A stretch of DNA of 64,000 bases from Comamonadaceae bacterium (GTDB taxonomy: Bacteria > Pseudomonadota > Gammaproteobacteria > Burkholderiales > Burkholderiaceae_C), in NCBI GenBank assembly GCA_947443645.1, contig CANEXF010000009.1, positions 1 through 64,000 on the forward strand, read 5' to 3'. The notes below the pieces were generated by a model. It saw nothing but the letters and a program-made list of their open reading frames with translations. It was not told the DNA's origin and searched no databases. The position numbers and the translations under genes were made by a program. This document shows, piece by piece, positions 59,848 through 64,000 of this stretch; position 1 is the first letter of the stretch; each line of letters starts with the position of its first letter.

Positions 59848-60420
59848 TTACTTCATGCCGTATTTGGCCTTGGCATCATTCAGGCAGCTGTCCTTGACCG
59901 CGCCTGCCAGGCTGTCGCAACGTTCCTTGGCGGCCTTGTATTCCGCTTCACGCTTGTCGTCGCTGGCGCTTTTCTTCACCTCGCCCATTTTTTCGGACTT
60001 GACTTGGGTGGTTTCGGCAGCGGCCCGGGCGACTTTGGCATCGGCCCGCGCTTTGACCAGTAGTACCTTGGCGTCCTTCACGCAAACGTCCTTGGCGTTG
60101 CCTGCCAGGTCGTCGCATTTTTCCTTGGCGGTGTCGTAGGCGGCTTCAGCCTTTGCAAGACTGACTTTCTCGTCATGTTTTGCGCTGGGCTCGTACTGGG
60201 CTTCCAGCTCGGCCTTGGCGACTTTCTCGATTCCTTTGGCTTCGGAAACGCAGATGTCTTTGGCGTTGGCTTTCAAGCTCGCGCATTTTTCACGGCTGAC
60301 TTTGTAGTCAGCAGAAATACGCTCCTTGGCGGCCTTGTATTCGACTTTGGTCATGGCCATCGCGTTGCCCGCAAAAGCACAGGACAAGGCGAAGCTGAGC
60401 ATAAGTAATTTGTTTTTCAT
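59848..60420 (-). CDS. Exported cysteine-pair repeat protein
   Basis: A 190-residue secreted protein (leader MKNKLLMLSFALSCAFAGNAMA). The mature part has three related units with a Cys pair ten to eleven residues apart: REKCASLKANAKDICVSEAKG, KEKCDDLAGNAKDVCVKDAKV and KERCDSLAGAVKDSCLNDAKA. The units are Lys/Ala/Glu-rich and helical, and each Cys pair could form a disulfide. Such proteins in Burkholderiales are often loosely called TolA-like. A CAGGAG site precedes the ATG. Function unknown; with the CsbD gene next to it, an envelope stress role is plausible. Confidence 0.78.
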   Translation of the reverse strand: MKNKLLMLSFALSCAFAGNAMAMTKVEYKAAKERISADYKVSREKCASLKANAKDICVSEAKGIEKVAKAELEAQYEPSAKHDEKVSLAKAEAAYDTAKEKCDDLAGNAKDVCVKDAKVLLVKARADAKVARAAAETTQVKSEKMGEVKKSASDDKREAEYKAAKERCDSLAGAVKDSCLNDAKAKYGMK

Positions 60421-60488
60421 GATGACTCCTGGATGTTTTTGCTAGGTTTATTGGCGTCTGGTCGCCGTGCGAAAAAGGGCGAAAGGCC

Positions 60489-60710
60489 TCAGTAACGCTC
60501 GAAAAAATTGGTCGGGTTTTTCTCATGCCAGGAAGTGAACTGCTTTTCAGCCTCCTCCAGCGTGATGCCATGACGCGCCTGGATCTTGCCCAGCAATTGG
60601 TCGCGCTTGCCGGCAATCACATCGAGGTCGTCATCGGTGAGCTTGCCCCATTGCTCTTTGACTTTGCCCTTGAACTGAAGCCAGTTCCCCTCAACACGGT
60701 CTTGATTCAC
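60489..60710 (-). CDS. CsbD-family small stress protein
   Basis: A 73-residue CsbD-type protein: MNQDRVEGNWLQFKGKVKEQWGKLTDDDLDVIAGKRDQLLGKIQ. Start codon GTG with GGAG eight bases upstream. The C-terminal part (EEAEKQFTSWHEKNP) is the YjbJ-type extension. Stress-induced in many bacteria, molecular function not known. It is 68 bp upstream of the cysteine-repeat gene on the same strand. Confidence 0.9.
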   Translation of the reverse strand: MNQDRVEGNWLQFKGKVKEQWGKLTDDDLDVIAGKRDQLLGKIQARHGITLEEAEKQFTSWHEKNPTNFFERY

Positions 60711-60877
60711 GATTAACTCCTGCAGTGATGGATGGTCTCGCTCAATTTGCCACGCCCCGACAGGGGCATATCGACAAGTTGTGAGCTAACGAGACCTTAC
60801 GTTTAAGGCCATCAGCAGGTGGTAGTCCGCAGCAGTCGGGCACCGTAGGCTGGTGCCTACAGCCTGCCAAAAGGGTC

Positions 60878-62500
60878 TTACTTGGAGCGCAGGGTACGGC
60901 TCAAAAGCGCCACCGGCACAAGCCCAACGAGCACCAGCGCAAGCGCCGGCAAGGCGGCTTCACCCAGACGCTCGTCGCGTGCCAGCTGGTAGGCAACCAC
61001 GGCCAGGGTGTCGCTGTTGAAAGGCCGCAGCACCAGCGTGGCGGGCAGCTCTTTCATCACATCGACAAACACCAGCAGCCCGGCGGTGGCGACCGACCGC
61101 TTAAGCAGCGGCCAATGCACGCGTGCCAGCAGTCCGCCACCGGTGCTGCCCAGCATGCGCGCACTGTCGTCCAGGCTGACCGGTATGCGCGTGTAGCCGC
61201 TTTGTATGGACTGCAAGGCCACCGCGCTAAAGCGCACCAGGTAGGCCCAGACAATGCCCAGCACCGTGGCGGTGACCCAGTAGCCCACGCCCAGGCCAGG
61301 TGCGGCGGCTTGCAGCCAGCCAACGGGCAGCAGCAAACCGACCACGATCACCGCGCCCGGCACGGCATAACCCAGGCTGACCAGCTGCACCGACCAGCGC
61401 GTCAGGCGCGAAGGCCGACTGCGGCTGGCAAATGCCAGGCCCAGGGCCAGCGCCGTGGCCAGCGCCGCGCTCAAGCCCGCCAGCCAGATGCTGCTGATGG
61501 CCCAGCCGGCAAACTGAGACCACAGCAACTGGTCCCAGCCGCGCAGCAGGGGACGCAGCATGAAAAGTACGGGCAGTACAAAGCCCAGCGCAATTGGCAG
61601 CGCGCACACCAGCCAGGCGAGCAGGGCCAGACCACCGCGCAAAGGCACAGGCGCGGCATCGGCGCTTGACGCCCGCCCGCCCCGGCTGCTTACAAAACGC
61701 AGGCGCTTTTGCGCCAGGTGCTCCATGCGCAGCAGTAGCGCCACTACCAGCAGCAGCACGGTGGCCAATTGCGCCGCCGCGATGCGGTTATCCATGGACA
61801 GCCAGGCTTTGTAGATGCCCGCTGTGAAGGTCTGAATGCCGAAGTAGCTGGACACGCCAAAGTCGGCCAGTGTTTCCATCAGTGCCAGCGCCACGCCGGC
61901 AGCCACTGCCGGACGCGCCAGCGGCAATGCGACTTCGCGGATACGCCGGGACAGCGGCGCGCCCAACAAACGCGCGGCCTCCATCAAGTGCGTGGCACGC
62001 TCGGACAAGGCCGTGCGCGCCAGCAAATAGACATAGGGGTAAAGCGCGACGGTGAATACCAGCACCGCACCGCTCAGACTGCGCACCTCCGGCAGCAGCC
62101 GACCCTGCAGGCCAAAGCTGGCCCGCAACCAGACTTGCAATGGCCCGGCGTATTGCAGAAAGTCGGTGTAGGCGTAGGCCACCACGTAGGCAGGCATCGC
62201 CAGCGGCAGCAGCAAGGCCCACTCAAATACCCGCCGTCCGGGAAATTCAAACAATGTCACCGCACAGGCTGTACCCATGCCAAGCGCAGACACACCCACG
62301 GCCACGCTCAGGCACAGCAGCAAGGACGTCAGCGCATAGTCGGGCAGGACCGTCTGCAGCATCTGGCTCAGGATCGCAAAGGCTTGCTGATTGAAATCCA
62401 GCCAGGACAGCGTCACAGCCAGCACCGGCAAGGTCAACAGCAAGACGAGCAGCAGCAAGAAAGCTGAGCCAAAAAGGCGACGAAGGGGGTGGCTAGGCAT
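60878..62500 (-). CDS. fbpB: Iron(III)-type ABC transporter permease (FbpB/AfuB-like)
   Basis: A 540-residue inner-membrane permease with about twelve transmembrane helices in two fused BPD-transport halves (EAA loops near RLLGAPLSRRIREVALPLARPAVAAG and SARMLGSTGGGLLARVHWPLLKR). The length and the duplicate layout are typical for ferric-iron permeases. ATG 62500 is used; a TTG four codons upstream is also possible. Divergent from the ATP-binding gene. The periplasmic binding protein is not encoded in the window. Confidence 0.88.
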   Translation of the reverse strand: MPSHPLRRLFGSAFLLLLVLLLTLPVLAVTLSWLDFNQQAFAILSQMLQTVLPDYALTSLLLCLSVAVGVSALGMGTACAVTLFEFPGRRVFEWALLLPLAMPAYVVAYAYTDFLQYAGPLQVWLRASFGLQGRLLPEVRSLSGAVLVFTVALYPYVYLLARTALSERATHLMEAARLLGAPLSRRIREVALPLARPAVAAGVALALMETLADFGVSSYFGIQTFTAGIYKAWLSMDNRIAAAQLATVLLLVVALLLRMEHLAQKRLRFVSSRGGRASSADAAPVPLRGGLALLAWLVCALPIALGFVLPVLFMLRPLLRGWDQLLWSQFAGWAISSIWLAGLSAALATALALGLAFASRSRPSRLTRWSVQLVSLGYAVPGAVIVVGLLLPVGWLQAAAPGLGVGYWVTATVLGIVWAYLVRFSAVALQSIQSGYTRIPVSLDDSARMLGSTGGGLLARVHWPLLKRSVATAGLLVFVDVMKELPATLVLRPFNSDTLAVVAYQLARDERLGEAALPALALVLVGLVPVALLSRTLRSK

Positions 62501-62593
62501 GTCTTGCAGCAAGGCGGAGTTTGGAGGCCACGAAGGAGTGTTTAGAAAGCGAAACTGGAGCTGTTGGCGAACGACCGTGCATCCAGATCAATC

Positions 62594-62621
62594 GCAAATG
62601 AGAATTGTAAGCATCTACAAT
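62594..62621 (+). promoter_or_regulatory. Candidate Fur box and -10 element between divergent fbp genes
   Basis: AATGAGAATTGT matches 9 of 12 central bases of the Fur consensus (AATGATAATCAT). A TACAAT at 62616-62621 is only 7 bases before the ATG at 62629, so the ATPase message could be leaderless or start elsewhere. Confidence 0.5.
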
Positions 62622-62628
62622 CGTCCCC

Positions 62629-63723
62629 ATGTTTCTTGAAGTCTCACAGCTCGGTGTGCACTACCCAGGGCGCTCAAAACCGGCCGTCAATGGCGTTTGC
62701 CTGAGCCTGCAAACGGGAGAAATCGGCGTCTTGATTGGGCCCTCCGGCTGCGGAAAAACCACATTGCTGCGCGCAGTTGCAGGGCTGGAGCAGGCGCATG
62801 CAGGCAGCATACGGCTGGCTGGGGACATCGTCAGCAGCGCCGACGTGCACGTTCCCGCCGAGTCGCGCCGCATCGGCATGGTGTTTCAGGACTACGCGCT
62901 TTTCCCGCACCTTGATGTCGCACGCAATGTCGGCTTTGGCCTTCAACACCTGACGGCCAGGCAGCGCGCGCTGCGCGTGGCTGAGGTGCTTGCGCTGGTC
63001 GGCATGCCGGACGCAGACCGGCGTTTTCCCCACGAGCTGTCGGGCGGACAACAGCAACGCGTGGCCCTGGCCCGTGCGCTGGCGCCGTCGCCGCGCCTGC
63101 TGCTGCTGGACGAGCCGTTTTCAAACCTGGATGTGGATTTGCGCGAGCGTCTGGCCCACGAAGTGCGCGCCATCCTGAAGGCTGCCGGCGCAACCGCCCT
63201 GTTTGTGACGCACGACCAACTGGAGGCATTTGCCATTGGCGACCGGATTGGCGTGATGCATCAGGGCCAGCTGCAGCAGTGGGATGACGCCTACGCGCTC
63301 TACCACCGCCCGGCCACCCGCTTTGTGGCCGACTTCATTGGTCACGGCGTGTTCATCCCGGCCCGGCTGGAGCTGGGCAGTGGCAACGTGGTGGTGCATA
63401 CCGCGCTGGGTGAGCTGACGGATCTGCAGGAATGCCCGCTGCCCAATGCCTATCCAGGCGGCCTGTGCGACCTGCTGCTACGCGCAGACGACATCGTGCA
63501 TGACGACCAAGCAACGGTCAAAGCGCAAATCACGCGCAAGGCGTTTCGTGGCTCGGAATTTCTCTACACCCTGAAGCTTGCCAGTGGTGAAACCTTGATG
63601 GCGCACGTGCCCTCGCACCACGACCATGCGATCGGTGAGTGGATAGGCCTGCGCGCCGAAGTTGACCATGTGGTGACCTTTCCTCGGGAAGCCGCACCAT
63701 CCGCGGAACTGGTGCCCGCCTGA
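62629..63723 (+). CDS. fbpC: Iron(III)-type ABC transporter ATP-binding protein (FbpC-like)
   Basis: A 364-residue ABC ATPase. Walker A GPSGCGKTTLLRAVAG (about 37-52), Q loop VFQDYALFPHLDV, signature ELSGGQQQRVALARALA, Walker B LLLLDEPFSNLDVDLRE and switch His in FVTHDQLEAFAIGD, then a C-terminal TOBE-like regulatory region (LLLRADDIVHDDQATVKAQITRKAFRGSEFLYTLKL). It energises the permease encoded divergently. No Shine-Dalgarno is visible before the ATG. Confidence 0.9.
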   Translation: MFLEVSQLGVHYPGRSKPAVNGVCLSLQTGEIGVLIGPSGCGKTTLLRAVAGLEQAHAGSIRLAGDIVSSADVHVPAESRRIGMVFQDYALFPHLDVARNVGFGLQHLTARQRALRVAEVLALVGMPDADRRFPHELSGGQQQRVALARALAPSPRLLLLDEPFSNLDVDLRERLAHEVRAILKAAGATALFVTHDQLEAFAIGDRIGVMHQGQLQQWDDAYALYHRPATRFVADFIGHGVFIPARLELGSGNVVVHTALGELTDLQECPLPNAYPGGLCDLLLRADDIVHDDQATVKAQITRKAFRGSEFLYTLKLASGETLMAHVPSHHDHAIGEWIGLRAEVDHVVTFPREAAPSAELVPA

Positions 63724-63740
63724 AGCAAGACAGCTGGGTT

Positions 63741-64000
63741 TCAGCTTGAATGCGCCTGGCGTTTGCCGGCCTGTTCTTGACGCAAGTCTTCAATTTCCTG
63801 CCGGAAGACCAGCGCCAGCTCGCGCCGGGACCGGCCATCGGTCCATTGCGCTTGCCCAAAAGTGATGTGAACCGCTATCCCCGGCGTGCACAAGGTTCGC
63901 CAAACCGAGCCTGCGAGCGAATCGTCGCCGACGTAAATCGGCGCTGGGCTGGCCAAGCCGCTAGCGCGGTCAACAAACTGCAGCGCCACAGGCTGCACCA
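63741..64000 (-). CDS. C-terminal part of a PlsC-like acyltransferase (truncated by window edge)
   Basis: The minus-strand frame open to the window end reads VQPVALQFVDRASG-like sequence with APIYVGDDSLAGSVWRTLCTPGIAVHITFGQAQ, matching the C-terminal third of 1-acylglycerol-3-phosphate acyltransferases. The catalytic HxxxxD part would lie beyond base 64000. Convergent with fbpC. Confidence 0.7.
   Translation of the reverse strand, partial: VQPVALQFVDRASGLASPAPIYVGDDSLAGSVWRTLCTPGIAVHITFGQAQWTDGRSRRELALVFRQEIEDLRQEQAGKRQAHSS

Noticed and set aside
42651-60000. Full integrative element bounded by tRNA-Arg
   Set aside because: No integrase, no direct repeat of the tRNA 3' end and no mobility genes seen; only the lower-GC block next to the tRNA is supported.

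Overview
The window reads as a chromosomal segment of a betaproteobacterium of the Burkholderiales, most likely a Comamonadaceae member of the Polaromonas/Rhodoferax/Variovorax type. This rests on gene content and DNA style: eight orphan Bug/TctC receptors, pca genes with an IclR-family PcaR-like regulator, paired tamA/tamB, two dispersed intergenic repeat families that I associate with this family, and a GC-rich base composition. The assignment is an inference; no 16S rRNA or other taxonomic marker is present.

Layout. 0-4.5 kb (+): tail of an unknown gene, a flavoprotein monooxygenase, a Bug receptor and two further solute-binding proteins. 4.5-19.3 kb (-): a co-oriented array of 14 catabolic genes (Bug, alpha/beta-hydrolase, cupin, exported hydrolase, ACMSD-type amidohydrolase with export signal, maleylacetate reductase, dehydrogenase, AhpD-like protein, NMT1-like binding protein, two-subunit molybdenum hydroxylase, Bug, TRZ/ATZ-type amidohydrolase, second dehydrogenase), headed by a divergent GntR/FCD regulator. 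20-24.8 kb: FAA-family hydrolase with a Bug gene, the housekeeping yebC and a DUF3297 gene, then another Bug gene. 24.9-28.7 kb (+): aromatic module A (VOC enzyme, MhpA-like hydroxylase, IclR regulator, FAA-family hydrolase). 28.8-32.5 kb: 3-oxoadipate branch pcaF, pcaJ, pcaI with a divergent pcaR-like gene. Maleylacetate reductase at 9.5 kb would feed 3-oxoadipate into this branch.

32.5-42.7 kb is mostly core genome: DUF1841, a small membrane protein, cytochrome c4, MoxR ATPase, a small membrane protein, a VWA/CoxE protein, tamA, tamB and tRNA-Arg(CCU). Directly after the tRNA base composition drops (about 42.7-45.4 kb; a 4,5-dihydroxyphthalate-decarboxylase-like gene plus a Bug gene), suggesting acquired DNA. 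45.5-52.5 kb is aromatic module B (Bug, VOC, fumarylacetoacetase, second VOC, salicylate/3-hydroxybenzoate-hydroxylase-like enzyme, Bug, divergent LysR).

52.6-58.6 kb is a signalling block: stand-alone receiver, membrane histidine kinase with a large periplasmic sensor, bactofilin, Hpt protein, an HTH-receiver protein and a soluble PAS hybrid kinase. Together these have all the parts of a multistep phosphorelay. 58.6-64 kb: fatty-acid desaturase, a cysteine-repeat envelope protein, a CsbD protein, a divergent iron-type ABC permease/ATPase pair, and the end of a plsC-like acyltransferase that runs off the window.

Coordinates follow the supplied ORF track, with starts moved where a Shine-Dalgarno, signal peptide or overlap supported it. 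Functions come from reading the proteins by eye; no database search was possible.
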